Assembly: GCF_039993895.1 (NCBI RefSeq) | Contig: NZ_CP121194.1 | Location: forward strand, 3,596,001-3,660,000 | DNA: 64,000 nucleotides | DNA from: Edaphobacter paludis | GTDB lineage: Bacteria; Acidobacteriota; Terriglobia; Terriglobales; Acidobacteriaceae | Reading direction: 5' to 3' | In this document: in pieces, positions 37,250-45,994 of the stretch | Layout: each line of letters starts with the position of its first letter | Position numbering within the stretch: position 1 is the stretch's first letter | The notes under the pieces: generated by a model | Told to the model about the DNA's origin: nothing | The model's database searches: none | Seen by the model: the letters and a program-made list of their open reading frames with translations, nothing else | Made by a program: the position numbers and the translations under genes

Positions 37250-37834
37250 ATGAACGAAGGCGATGCAGAAGCGATTCAGCAGATACTGGCTGGCAACAGA
37301 GACGCCTACCGCGTTCTCATGGATCGCCACTTCTGCACCGTCCATCGCATCACCTTCCGAATTACCGGCAATCAAGCCGACGCGGAAGAGGCAGCGCAGG
37401 AGGCGTTCCTCCGCGCTTACAACAAGCTCCCCGGCTTCCGTCACGACGCTTCCTTCTCCACCTGGATCACGAGAATTGCCATGAATACCGCCCTCAATCT
37501 CGTCGAACGCCGCAACCGCGACCTCTCACACTACGGTCCTCGTATCGACGACATACCTTGCCCCACTGAGCAAACCGTTCAACTGGTCGACTCTCATCCC
37601 GGTCCTGAACGGCAGCTCCTCGACCGTGAAGCCGCCACTCTTCGCAACGACGCACTCGCCACTCTTACCCCCATGGAACGGACCGCCTTCACGCTTCGTC
37701 ACATGGAAGACCTTCCCATCGCCGAGATAGCTACTGCGCTCAACGTCCCCGCCAACTCGGCCAAGCAGGCTGTCTTCCGTGCCGTCGCCAAGCTTCGGCG
37801 CTCCCTCGCTCCCCTCGCAGGAGGCCTGTCATGA
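37250..37834 (+). CDS. ECF-type RNA polymerase sigma factor
   Basis: A 194-residue sigma factor with region 2 (YRVLMDRHFCTVHRITFRITGNQADAEEAAQEAFLRAYNKL, then FSTWITRIAMNTALNLVER) and region 4 (LTPMERTAFTLRHMEDLPIAEIATALNVPANSAKQAVFRAVAKLRRSL). I prefer the ATG at 37250 to the TTG at 37235, because an ECF promoter ends 7 bases before the ATG. It overlaps the anti-sigma gene by 4 bases and is divergent from the exported TldD/TldE pair. It likely drives its own operon. Confidence 0.94.
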   Translation: MNEGDAEAIQQILAGNRDAYRVLMDRHFCTVHRITFRITGNQADAEEAAQEAFLRAYNKLPGFRHDASFSTWITRIAMNTALNLVERRNRDLSHYGPRIDDIPCPTEQTVQLVDSHPGPERQLLDREAATLRNDALATLTPMERTAFTLRHMEDLPIAEIATALNVPANSAKQAVFRAVAKLRRSLAPLAGGLS

Positions 37835-38568
37835 CCCACTTCTCCGAAGAAGACCTCATCGCCTATCAGCTCCACGAAAGCTCCAACGAGGCCGTCATTC
37901 AGCGGCATCTTGAATACTGTCCCGAGTGCGCAGCTATTTCGGACTCCATCGCCGAAACCCTGCGTATCTTCTCCTCCGATCCGGTTCCCGCTCCCGATCT
38001 CGATCGCAACTGGCAGCGTCTCCGCGGCAACCTCTCGGTCCTTACACCCGAACCGCGCCGCCGGTTCTTCCCTCGATTTACGCTCTGGCCGGCTGCGGGT
38101 CTCGCTGCTGTGGCGCTGCTTGTATTTGTCTTCGTTGGCATTCATGTGACTCGCGACCGTGACCACATCGCCGCTCTGCTGCCCGCGATCGACCGCGTCA
38201 ACCATCCCAGCACAGCGATCAACGGGCACGGCCCTCTGACGACCGAGCCTACGGACCCGGCCATTGCCAACCATCTTGACGCCGCCGAGCGTCTTCTCAC
38301 CGAGGTCAACCACGACTCCGGCTCGCTCGACCCTGCAACCCGTGCCGAAGCCCACAACCTGCGGCTTAGCAATGCTGTCTATGTCCGCACCGCACGCGAC
38401 CACGGAGACCTCGCTCAGGCCGCGGTCCTTGACGATCTTGGCCGTGTCCTGACCACGCTCGACAACGAGCCTCCCGCGCACCACACTTTGCAGCTTCGCC
38501 TGGAGATGAACACCTCCGGCCTGCTGCTCGACATTCGCATTCTCCGCCAGAACGACAACCTTCAATAA
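37831..38568 (+). CDS. Anti-sigma factor with zinc-finger ZAS motif
   Basis: A 245-residue single-pass protein. The N-terminal domain carries the ZAS motif H26-x3-C30-x2-C33 (HLEYCPEC), which binds zinc and holds the ECF sigma factor. A membrane helix lies at ~88-107 (PAAGLAAVALLVFVFVGIHV) and a ~135-residue periplasmic part follows, mostly helical. It is translationally coupled to the sigma gene upstream and precedes the HEAT-repeat gene by 9 bases. Confidence 0.9.
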   Translation: MTHFSEEDLIAYQLHESSNEAVIQRHLEYCPECAAISDSIAETLRIFSSDPVPAPDLDRNWQRLRGNLSVLTPEPRRRFFPRFTLWPAAGLAAVALLVFVFVGIHVTRDRDHIAALLPAIDRVNHPSTAINGHGPLTTEPTDPAIANHLDAAERLLTEVNHDSGSLDPATRAEAHNLRLSNAVYVRTARDHGDLAQAAVLDDLGRVLTTLDNEPPAHHTLQLRLEMNTSGLLLDIRILRQNDNLQ

Positions 38569-38577
38569 GGAACCGCC

Positions 38578-39546
38578 ATGACCCCCGCAATCATCACGAC
38601 AAAAAGAATCAGCATCAATCTTCTCTCCCCAGCGCTTCTGCTTGCCTTCGCAGTGGCACAGCCGTTGCATGGAATGGTCTTCTCGCCCGCGCCTCTTCCC
38701 GCAACCGCGGCCAATGACAACAGCCCCTACGCCATCGGAACACGCGCCATGAACGAACATCGCTGGCAGGAGGCCATCCGTGCGTTCGACAAAGTGATCG
38801 CCGCAAAGGATAAGCGTTCCGATGCCGCGCTTTATTGGAAGGCCTATTCGCTCAACAAGCTCCAGCACAGCTCCGATGCCGCGGCAATCTGCAACACGCT
38901 CCACGCGCAATACCCCAATAGCTCATGGAACAAAGACTGCGATGTTCTTTCCATCGACAACAACGACATCCGCATCAATCTCAACGACAAGATCACGCAG
39001 GACATGAACATTCATGTCCATCCTGATATTCACATCGACCCTATCGTCATCCCCGACATCAATGTTGATATAAAGGACAACCCGGACATCAAGATCCTCG
39101 CTCTCAACTCGCTGCTCAATCAGGACCCCGCCAAGGCGATCCCGGCACTCCGCAATATCCTCAACGGCGATCAGCCCATCGGGGTCAAGAAGCATGCCAT
39201 CTTCGTGCTCGCCCAAAGCAAATCTCCCGAGGCCCAGGCCATGCTCCACGACGCCGTCACCGGCAAGATGGACCCCGAACTCCAGCGTCAGGCAATTATG
39301 ATGATGGCGGTCTTTCAAGGGAAGCGGGACAACGATACCCTCGCTGAGGTCTACCACACCACTTCAGACCGTCAAACCAAGCGATCCATCATCTCCGCCC
39401 TCTTCATCACACAGGATGCGCCGCACCTTGTAGAGCTGGCCCGGAGCGAGAAAGACCTCGATCTCAAGCGCTCCATCGTCTCGCAACTGGCCATCATGCA
39501 TGACAAGGCAGCGACAGACTACATGATGGAACTCCTCAGCAAATGA
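38578..39546 (+). CDS. Exported TPR/HEAT-repeat protein with Ile/Asp/His-rich spacer
   Basis: A 322-residue protein with a signal peptide (LSPALLLAFAVAQPLHG), a TPR-like region (~50-115, NEHRWQEAIRAFDKVIAAKDKRSDAALYWKAYSLNKL) and HEAT repeats from ~180 to the end. Between them (~125-170) is a striking tract of alternating Ile, Asp, Asn, Val and His (IHVHPDIHIDPIVIPDI...). AAGGA lies 8 bases upstream of the ATG. It is the third gene of the sigma operon, so it may act in signal sensing or be the regulon's product. Function unknown. Confidence 0.8.
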   Translation: MTPAIITTKRISINLLSPALLLAFAVAQPLHGMVFSPAPLPATAANDNSPYAIGTRAMNEHRWQEAIRAFDKVIAAKDKRSDAALYWKAYSLNKLQHSSDAAAICNTLHAQYPNSSWNKDCDVLSIDNNDIRINLNDKITQDMNIHVHPDIHIDPIVIPDINVDIKDNPDIKILALNSLLNQDPAKAIPALRNILNGDQPIGVKKHAIFVLAQSKSPEAQAMLHDAVTGKMDPELQRQAIMMMAVFQGKRDNDTLAEVYHTTSDRQTKRSIISALFITQDAPHLVELARSEKDLDLKRSIVSQLAIMHDKAATDYMMELLSK

Positions 39547-39563
39547 CCCGGTCCGCCTCCGCC

Positions 39564-41858
39564 CTACTTGTCCTCCAGCGGCTTTCGGGCGAAGTAGTAA
39601 AGGCTGAACGCCAGCAGTGCAAACATAATCACGCTGACCCAGTCGTGGTACAGCGGGTTATGGTCGCTGAAGCGTGGGATGGTCTTGTCGGTGGCTGCTT
39701 CGTAGAGCCGAGCCGCCACACCCATAAGGCCGACGATGCCGCCCGCCGCGATCAGGCCTGAAGCGTAGAGCGAACCGGAGCTGATCTCAGATTCGGAGTC
39801 GAGGGCGGGAGTAACACTGGTGGGAACAGGCAGGCCGGTGTCAGGGTCGATCTCTTCGGGATTAGTGGCGGCCCGTTTTTCGAGAGCGCGGTCTACCATC
39901 CAGCGCATCACGCCGCCGACGAAGATGGCAAGCGTAGTAGCGATGGAGAGATAGGCACCTACGGCAAAGGTCAGACTGCGAATGCCGAGCAATTCGATGC
40001 AGATGACCAGCGCTACCCCCAAGAGGACCAGTCCCCACGGAAGTTTGCGCGTGAGGATGCCGTTGATGACCGTCGCCATGAGACGGCCTTGCGGCGCGGC
40101 GGCTTTTTCGCTGCCGATACCCTGAATCCACTGGATTTCAATCTGATGGGTCTGCGGGTTGTAAAGATATTTTCCGTCCTCAAGCGTAGAGGAACCGATG
40201 GCGTTGAGCAGGATGAACTGGTGGGCGTTGGAAACGTCTTCGCGCGTAGGGTTGTCGGTGTTATGCGACGTGAGCGAGAGGTGGTCGCGCTTGAAGTTAC
40301 CTTCATTCTGAACGCCGTCGGGTAGGGCATTGAGCGAGAAGACGATGGGTTTCTGCATGCGCTGGAAGGTTTCAAGTCCGGTGTTCATCGCCTTAAGCGT
40401 GGTCCCGATTGAAAACAGGGAGACGATGACGCCGATCATGATCGCAAGTTGCTGCTTCCACGGAGTCGCACCGATGAGGAAGCCAGTCTTGAGGTCCTGC
40501 GAGGTATCGCCGGCATTCGAGGCGGCGATGCAGACGATGCCGCCAATGGTGATGGCAAGCGCCCCAAAGGCGGGAGCAGTCCAGCCACGGACGAGGAAGA
40601 TGGCCGCAGTGGCCATCAAAGTGGCAATCGTCATGCCAGAGACCGGCGAAGCACTGCTGCCTACAATGCCGACGATGCGGGCGGAGACGGTGACGAATAA
40701 AAATCCGAAGACGATGACGAGGACGGCGGCGGAGAGGTTGGCCAATGCTCCGACCTGCGCGCCGGGGACAGGGTGGAACTGGAGGAACGCCCACATCAGG
40801 ATCACCAGCAGCGCACTGCCTCCGAGGACGACGGGCATGGGGATGTCGCGCTCGGTGCGGATGGCTTTGGCAGTAGCTAAGCCGGATTTATTGCCAGCGC
40901 GGTTTTTGCCCATGCTGCCGAGACCTTCGGTCAGCGCGGAGACGATGGTTGGCGCTGTGCGAAGCAGAGTAATGAGTCCGGAGGCCGCAACGGCCCCTGC
41001 TCCCATGGGGCGGACGTAGGTGCTCCAAAGGTCCGAGGGCGTCATGTTGCTGATTAGCGTGGTGCCTGGGTAGATGGGGCTGGTGAGGTGCGAGCCGAAG
41101 AAGTAGATCGCGGGCATCAGGACCAGCCAGGAGAAGACTCCGCCGGCCAGCATAACTGCGGAGACGCGCAGGCCGATGATATAGCCGACGCCGAGATACT
41201 CGGACGTGCAGTCTGCGCGGATAGCCGAGCCTTTAAGCAGATGCTGGGCGCCGAGGTTGGGCTGGTAGTCGGGCTGCGAGGGCCAGAGTGAGAAGAGGTT
41301 GTCATTCTGGAACAGGGTGTAGAGGCCGCCGAGACCCAGGCCGAGAAAGACCCGGCTGGCGAAGGAGCCACCACGTTCACCGGCTTCGAGGACGTCGGCG
41401 CAGGCGGTGCCTTCGGGATAGGTGAGGCTTCCGTGCTCCTCAACGATAAGCTGGCGGCGGAGCGGAATCATGAACAGAACACCGAGCCAGCCTCCGAAGA
41501 GGGCAAGGGCGAAGATCCTTGTACTCTCCAGATCAAAACCTAAAAAAATCAACGCGGGAAGCGTGAAGATGACTCCCGAGGCGATGGACTGGCCTGCATT
41601 TCCGGTGGTCTGGACGATGTTGTTTTCAAGGATGCTGGAACGTCCGAAGGCGCGCAGGATGCTGATGGAGAGAACCGAGATGGGGATCGACGCCGCAACG
41701 GTGAGCCCGGCGCGAAGGCCGACGTAGACGGTAACCGCTCCAAAGAGGACACCGAAGAGACCGCCCAGGATGAGGGCGCGGGGGGTAAGCTCGCGGGGAG
41801 ATTCGCTGGCGGGAACGAAGGGTTGGTAAGTGGTTTTAGTGATGGTCGGTGTTGCCAT
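39564..41858 (-). CDS. Oligopeptide transporter, OPT/YSL family
   Basis: A 764-residue protein with about fifteen membrane helices, a normal OPT length. The N-terminal FVPASESPRELTPRALILGGLFGVLFGAVTVYVGLRAGLTV...SILENNIVQTTGNAGQSIASG is the family signature. OPT proteins take up oligopeptides or metal-siderophore complexes using the proton gradient. A soluble loop at ~490-560 (NEGNFKRDHLSLTSHN...) is larger than in many members. It is monocistronic and convergent with the HEAT-repeat gene. Confidence 0.92.
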   Translation of the reverse strand: MATPTITKTTYQPFVPASESPRELTPRALILGGLFGVLFGAVTVYVGLRAGLTVAASIPISVLSISILRAFGRSSILENNIVQTTGNAGQSIASGVIFTLPALIFLGFDLESTRIFALALFGGWLGVLFMIPLRRQLIVEEHGSLTYPEGTACADVLEAGERGGSFASRVFLGLGLGGLYTLFQNDNLFSLWPSQPDYQPNLGAQHLLKGSAIRADCTSEYLGVGYIIGLRVSAVMLAGGVFSWLVLMPAIYFFGSHLTSPIYPGTTLISNMTPSDLWSTYVRPMGAGAVAASGLITLLRTAPTIVSALTEGLGSMGKNRAGNKSGLATAKAIRTERDIPMPVVLGGSALLVILMWAFLQFHPVPGAQVGALANLSAAVLVIVFGFLFVTVSARIVGIVGSSASPVSGMTIATLMATAAIFLVRGWTAPAFGALAITIGGIVCIAASNAGDTSQDLKTGFLIGATPWKQQLAIMIGVIVSLFSIGTTLKAMNTGLETFQRMQKPIVFSLNALPDGVQNEGNFKRDHLSLTSHNTDNPTREDVSNAHQFILLNAIGSSTLEDGKYLYNPQTHQIEIQWIQGIGSEKAAAPQGRLMATVINGILTRKLPWGLVLLGVALVICIELLGIRSLTFAVGAYLSIATTLAIFVGGVMRWMVDRALEKRAATNPEEIDPDTGLPVPTSVTPALDSESEISSGSLYASGLIAAGGIVGLMGVAARLYEAATDKTIPRFSDHNPLYHDWVSVIMFALLAFSLYYFARKPLEDK

Positions 41859-42185
41859 TCTGTGATTATCCCCGCTGGTAAAACAATGTGTCCGGCTGGA
41901 TGGGAGTTTATCAGTGGGGACGAGATGGTGGGCGGGTCAAGATACCTCACATAAAGCGCAGAGCGTTTTCTGGCACGGGACACTTGTTCACAAGGAATTG
42001 ATTGGCGTGATGCCAGACTCGGGACTATACTGCGGGCATGGCGCGGTCCGAGGGACCTGGAGCGCCGGCGAGTGAGGTGCGTCTTCAGCGAATGCTTGAA
42101 TGACAATGCGCTCGAAAGCCGTACCGGGGGTCCACCCGGTGAGCCGCTTGGTTCTCAAACCAGGGTGGCGTTCGATGGAAATGTG
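41859..42185. other. Divergent intergenic region before comF
   Basis: About 327 bases without a convincing gene, between the OPT gene and comF. An open frame runs upstream of the comF ATG but has no family resemblance. A 6-bp hairpin (ACCGGG at 42123-42128, CCCGGT at 42135-42140) lies in the comF leader. No promoter stands out. Confidence 0.4.
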
Positions 42186-43022
42186 ATGTCGCGATTGCTT
42201 CAACGGCCGGGACGGGTGGTTCGGGCTGTCCTCGATGATTTCGTAACGACTGTATTTCCTGCTGATTGCAAGGTTTGTGATGGACCGCTGCTTCGAGCGG
42301 GAATGACGCCTGTTTGCGATGATTGCCTGGGTGGAGTGGCGGCGCAAACGGCGACGCTTTGCGGACGTTGTGGGGAAGCCCTTGATCTGGAAGGTGTTCG
42401 GTTTGCCGGACAGTTCCCTGCCGAGGGACTGCTTTGCTCGCCTTGCCGAATGGTGCCTCCGGAGTTCGAACGGGCGGTGGCCTATGGGATCTATCAGGAT
42501 GGATTGCGCGAGATGGTGCATCTGCTGAAGTACGAGCGGATGAGCGCTGCGGCGGGTCCGCTTGGGGGAATGCTGGCGCGGGCAGTGGAGATGCTGGAGA
42601 GCGAGTCCGCCAGAGAGTTGATGGTCGTTGCGGTGCCTCTGTTTCCTTCTAAGGAGCGTCAGCGTGGATACAACCAGGCCATGCTGCTGGCAGATGCGGC
42701 AATAGCTGAGCTAAAGAAGACCCGGCCAGAGTGGAGGCTGCGGGCGGCACATGGCGTGATTCAGCGTGTGCGCGATACGGAGAGCCAGTTTGCGCTGACT
42801 CCGCGTGGCCGCAGACGCAATCTGCAAGGGGCATTTGCGGTGCGGAATAACGCGCCGGTCGCGGGACGCGAGGTTCTCCTGATCGATGACATTTATACGA
42901 CCGGAGCGACAGCACGGGAGTGTGCGCGAGTCCTGCGGCGAGCGGGAGCGGCGAAGGTCTGGGTCGCAACGCTGGCTCGGGCACAGCGGGAGATGGTCGA
43001 GCTTTGGGATACGAAGTCATGA
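42186..43022 (+). CDS. ComF family amidophosphoribosyltransferase-like protein
   Basis: A 278-residue protein with the N-terminal zinc-ribbon cysteines of ComF (CKVC, CDDC, CGRC, CSPC) and the C-terminal phosphoribosyltransferase domain with the PRPP motif VLLIDDIYTTGATA. FPSKERQRGYNQA is another family signature. ComF proteins take part in DNA uptake or natural competence, with the exact reaction unknown. The start at the ATG at 42186 has a weak GATGGAAA site; the frame continues upstream without similarity. Confidence 0.9.
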   Translation: MSRLLQRPGRVVRAVLDDFVTTVFPADCKVCDGPLLRAGMTPVCDDCLGGVAAQTATLCGRCGEALDLEGVRFAGQFPAEGLLCSPCRMVPPEFERAVAYGIYQDGLREMVHLLKYERMSAAAGPLGGMLARAVEMLESESARELMVVAVPLFPSKERQRGYNQAMLLADAAIAELKKTRPEWRLRAAHGVIQRVRDTESQFALTPRGRRRNLQGAFAVRNNAPVAGREVLLIDDIYTTGATARECARVLRRAGAAKVWVATLARAQREMVELWDTKS

Positions 43023-43046
43023 TGACTTGAACCGGAGGGCAGGAAG

Positions 43047-43706
43047 ATGCAATCGGCGAAGACACGGAAGCAAAGATTGACGGGAAACCGGCATGCCGGA
43101 CATGGAAGCTCCCATGCCAGCGGACGGCTGGTGTCGGATGTGGATGTGCGGATCGGCGTCTTCCGACAGCCGGCGATGCAGACTCCGGTGCTGGTGCTGA
43201 ATGCAAGCTACGAACCAATCAATATCTGCGGAGCGCGGCGGGCACTGGTGCTGGTGCTGAAGGGAGTGGCGCGCACGGAGGAAGAGCAGGGCGCGATTCT
43301 GCACGCGGCGCGGGTGAATATAGCCATGCCGAGCGTGATACGGCTCCTGGAATATAGGCGGATTCCGCACCAGACGCGGGCTTTGAGCCGCAAGAATATT
43401 CTGCTGCGAGACCGCAATAGCTGCCAGTACTGCTCGGCTGTGCTGACGGCTGGCGAGTTAACGCTGGACCATGTGATTCCGCGTTCGCGGGGCGGTCTTT
43501 CAACGTGGGAAAATTTAGTCGCCTGCTGCCATGACTGCAACCGCAGGAAAGGCAACCAGTTGCTGCATGAATTAACAGACATGAAGTTGCAACGCGAGCC
43601 TCGGCCGTTCAGTCTGCATACTTCGCGGCACATCATGCGGATGATCGGCAGCGCGGATGCCGCGTGGCGGAAGTATCTATACTTTGAGGCGGGTGACGCG
43701 GCTTAG
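43047..43706 (+). CDS. HNH endonuclease domain protein
   Basis: A 219-residue protein. Residues ~50-85 ([30 protein letters not shown]) and the HNH core at ~125-175 ([25 protein letters not shown]...[15 protein letters not shown]) define a widespread bacterial HNH family whose members are usually chromosomal and not part of restriction systems. Two CxxC pairs bind zinc. The start ATG has AGGAAG just upstream. It follows comF by 24 bases, so the two may be an operon. Biological role unknown. Confidence 0.85.
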   Translation: MQSAKTRKQRLTGNRHAGHGSSHASGRLVSDVDVRIGVFRQPAMQTPVLVLNASYEPINICGARRALVLVLKGVARTEEEQGAILHAARVNIAMPSVIRLLEYRRIPHQTRALSRKNILLRDRNSCQYCSAVLTAGELTLDHVIPRSRGGLSTWENLVACCHDCNRRKGNQLLHELTDMKLQREPRPFSLHTSRHIMRMIGSADAAWRKYLYFEAGDAA

Positions 43707-44148
43707 GGCTTTTTCCGTTTACATATTGCGGATGCTTCGGGCCTGTTTCTGAGGTACCCCCACCCTGTACTTAAGGTTCTAAAGTCTTCTATCTAAAGAA
43801 GATAATCTGTAAGGTCTTGCATCTAGAAGGGTTAGCGTAAACCATTGATTTTGAAATGGTTAAGATGCCCTTTTTCGGGTTGAAGGTGCGGTCGATCTGA
43901 ACCCCGGTCAAGCTTTGTGAATCAGAAATCATTGGGTTGCTTCCACTGTTTTCAGTGTAATGAATCGGGTGGAACTCTTTTGCACTTTGTAGAGTTTTAT
44001 TTTTCGGTGTAAGCCTCTATTTTTCTTTCGTTTGCGAGGAGCAGCCAAGATTGTGGGACTTGACACATCAGGCTGCGCCGTTGGCACCTTGAGGGATGCA
44101 GACTCCACAGAAGGCCACAAGTTTGGAGATTATCTCCTAAGTTTTTAG
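43707..44148. other. AT-rich intergenic region before the BlaI operon
   Basis: About 440 bases without a gene, clearly more AT-rich than its neighbours. It contains GGTACCCCCACCC at 43753-43765 and a short hairpin-like TCTTC...GAAGA near 43780-43800. The right end holds GGAGAT-T-ATCTCC at 44125-44137, a candidate operator half of the BlaI regulator (see next entry). Confidence 0.4.
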
Positions 44149-44196
44149 TTGACAAGCGACTTGACTCCGGCATAATGTCCTAACTCATTAGGAGAT
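44149..44196 (+). promoter_or_regulatory. Promoter and candidate BlaI-type operators of the BlaI/M56 operon
   Basis: TTGACA (44149-44154), a 16-base spacer and CATAAT (44171-44176) form a good sigma-70-like promoter. Operator candidates flank it: ATCTCCTAA at 44132-44140 and its exact reverse complement TTAGGAGAT at 44188-44196, with a third element TCCTAA-CTCA-TTAGGA at 44178-44193 over the expected transcription start. The downstream site overlaps the blaI-like gene's ribosome-binding site. Confidence 0.65.
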
Positions 44197-44201
44197 GGGC
44201 C

Positions 44202-44603
44202 ATGGGCGAGCAGGATAAAGAGGGTTTGACGAAGCTGGAGTTGCAGATCATGCAGGTGATCTGGAGGCGGGGCACGAGCAATGTTGGCGAGGTGCAGGAG
44301 GGGCTGGAGCAGCGGCTGGCCTATACGACCGTGCAGACGATGCTGAACATTCTGCACCGCAAGGGCAAGCTGAAACGCAGCTTGCAGGGGCGGGCCTATG
44401 AGTACAGCGCGACCGTGACCGAGGCCAGGGCGGTGAGCCATGCGCTGCGCGACATGGTGGACCGGATGTTCGGTGGATCGAGCGAAGAACTGGTGATGAG
44501 CCTGATCAAGAGCAAGCAGCTCGACGCGAAGAAGATCGCCGAGTTAAGCCGCAGGTTGGAAGAGATCGAAGAAGGCGGAGACGGAGAAGGGGGTGAGCGA
44601 TGA
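44202..44603 (+). CDS. BlaI/MecI/CopY-type transcriptional repressor
   Basis: A 133-residue regulator with the winged-helix domain of the BlaI family (LTKLELQIMQVIWRRGTSNVGEVQEGL...AYTTVQTMLNILHRKGKLKRSLQGRAYEYSATV) and a short C-terminal dimerisation region. It would repress its own operon until the M56 membrane peptidase encoded downstream cleaves it. Its stop overlaps the M56 gene's start (ATGA), and a promoter with inverted repeats lies just upstream. GGAG lies 7 bases before the ATG. Confidence 0.93.
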   Translation: MGEQDKEGLTKLELQIMQVIWRRGTSNVGEVQEGLEQRLAYTTVQTMLNILHRKGKLKRSLQGRAYEYSATVTEARAVSHALRDMVDRMFGGSSEELVMSLIKSKQLDAKKIAELSRRLEEIEEGGDGEGGER

Positions 44604-45931
44604 GAGGCCTCGAGGAGTTTGTGCTGGGGTATCTGGTGAACTCGCTGTGGCAGATCCCGTTGATCTGTCTGGCAGGCTATGGCTGCGCTCGCCTAGTGCG
44701 GCGCATGGGGCCGCAGGCGGAGCAGTGGGTCTGGGTGACCTCGCTGCTGATCGCGGCTGTTCTTCCGGCGTGTGGTGTTCCCGGAGTCTGGATGCGGCAT
44801 GGCTTTGGCGCCAGCGGAACGGCGACGGGAACAGTTCAGGTGGAGGTGGGGAGATTCACGCAGAGCACCGGGACAGCCCTGCATCTGCCGCCGGGACTGC
44901 GCCATGGAGCGACGATCGTTTATCTGGGGTTTGTGCTGTTCTTCTGCGGACGGCTTATCTGGGGACTGGTGCAGAGCGAAGGTCTGCGGCGCGGTTCGCG
45001 GAGGCTTTCGCTGACCGGCGATTCGCAGGTCACCTGGGAGCGCTGTTGCCGAATCTTCGATCTGCGCGATGTGGAGATTGCGAGTACGCCGCTGATTGCA
45101 GGTCCTCTGACGCTGGGCTTTCGACGGCGAACGCTGCTGGTTCCTCCTGACTTTATGGAGACAGCGGAGGCGAGCGATGTGGAGGCCGCGCTGGGGCATG
45201 AGCTCGCTCACATGCAGAGGCGCGACTTCCTGAAGAACATGCTTTACGAGCTGATTTCGCTGCCGCTGAGCTATCACCCGATGACGCGGTGGCTGAAGGC
45301 GCAGATACGGCAGAGCCGCGAGCTGGTGTGCGATGCGATGGCCGCGGAATTTGTAACCACAAAGGAACGCTATGCACGGTCGCTGCTGCGGCTGGCTTCA
45401 CTGATGCTGAAGCAGCCGCAGACCATCAACATTCACGCCATCGGAATCTTCGATGCCAACATTCTGGAGAGGAGAGTTATGAGCCTGATGACGAAACAAA
45501 GAGAGACAAGAGGGCTGCTGCGGGCGGGTTTCGCAGCGGTATGCGTTCTGATTGGAGTGGCGACCTGCGGTTCGGCGCTCGCGCTGAGGCTGGATGTGAA
45601 TGAACCGCCGCCTGCTGCGACTGCGGCTAACGCGCCCGTGAATGTGAAGGGGGCAATCATGGCTGGAAGTAGAATTGGCGGCGAAAATCCTGTGTATCCC
45701 GCGCAGGCAAAGGCCAACAAGGATACCGTGGATGGCACCTGTAGCCTGAAGGCGATCATCAATAAAGACGGAGTCGTCAGCAATCTGCAAGTGATAAAGA
45801 GCCTGCGAAGTGACTACGATGAAGCCGCGATGAAGGCGGTGAAAACGTGGCATTACAAGCCGTTCCTGCTGAATGGAGAACCAACAGCGGTAGAGACGAC
45901 GATTAATGTCACGTTTACCTTGGGGAGTTGA
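44600..45931 (+). CDS. BlaR1-like M56 metallopeptidase fused to a TonB C-terminal domain
   Basis: A 443-residue membrane protein. The N-terminal M56 part has about three helices and the zinc motif H200-E201-x2-H204 (GHELAHMQRRD) in a cytoplasmic loop, then a fourth helix (~305-325). Instead of BlaR1's penicillin-binding domain, the periplasmic end (~355-443) is a TonB_C-like domain (NPVYPAQAKANKDTVDGTCSLKAIINKDGVV...AVKTWHYKPFLLNGEP). M56-TonB fusions are common in Acidobacteria. It is translated with the BlaI-type repressor and likely cleaves it on sensing an envelope signal. Confidence 0.9.
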   Translation: MRGLEEFVLGYLVNSLWQIPLICLAGYGCARLVRRMGPQAEQWVWVTSLLIAAVLPACGVPGVWMRHGFGASGTATGTVQVEVGRFTQSTGTALHLPPGLRHGATIVYLGFVLFFCGRLIWGLVQSEGLRRGSRRLSLTGDSQVTWERCCRIFDLRDVEIASTPLIAGPLTLGFRRRTLLVPPDFMETAEASDVEAALGHELAHMQRRDFLKNMLYELISLPLSYHPMTRWLKAQIRQSRELVCDAMAAEFVTTKERYARSLLRLASLMLKQPQTINIHAIGIFDANILERRVMSLMTKQRETRGLLRAGFAAVCVLIGVATCGSALALRLDVNEPPPAATAANAPVNVKGAIMAGSRIGGENPVYPAQAKANKDTVDGTCSLKAIINKDGVVSNLQVIKSLRSDYDEAAMKAVKTWHYKPFLLNGEPTAVETTINVTFTLGS

Positions 45932-45994
45932 TGGGTGAACAAGGTGAGGAACATGGGCTGGCCGGCGAGAGAATTACTTGCCGGCCAGTTGTCT

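Noticed and set aside
43707..44148. Possible small RNA or mobile-element remnant in the AT-rich gap
   Set aside because: No transposase fragment, terminal inverted repeats or convincing RNA fold is visible.
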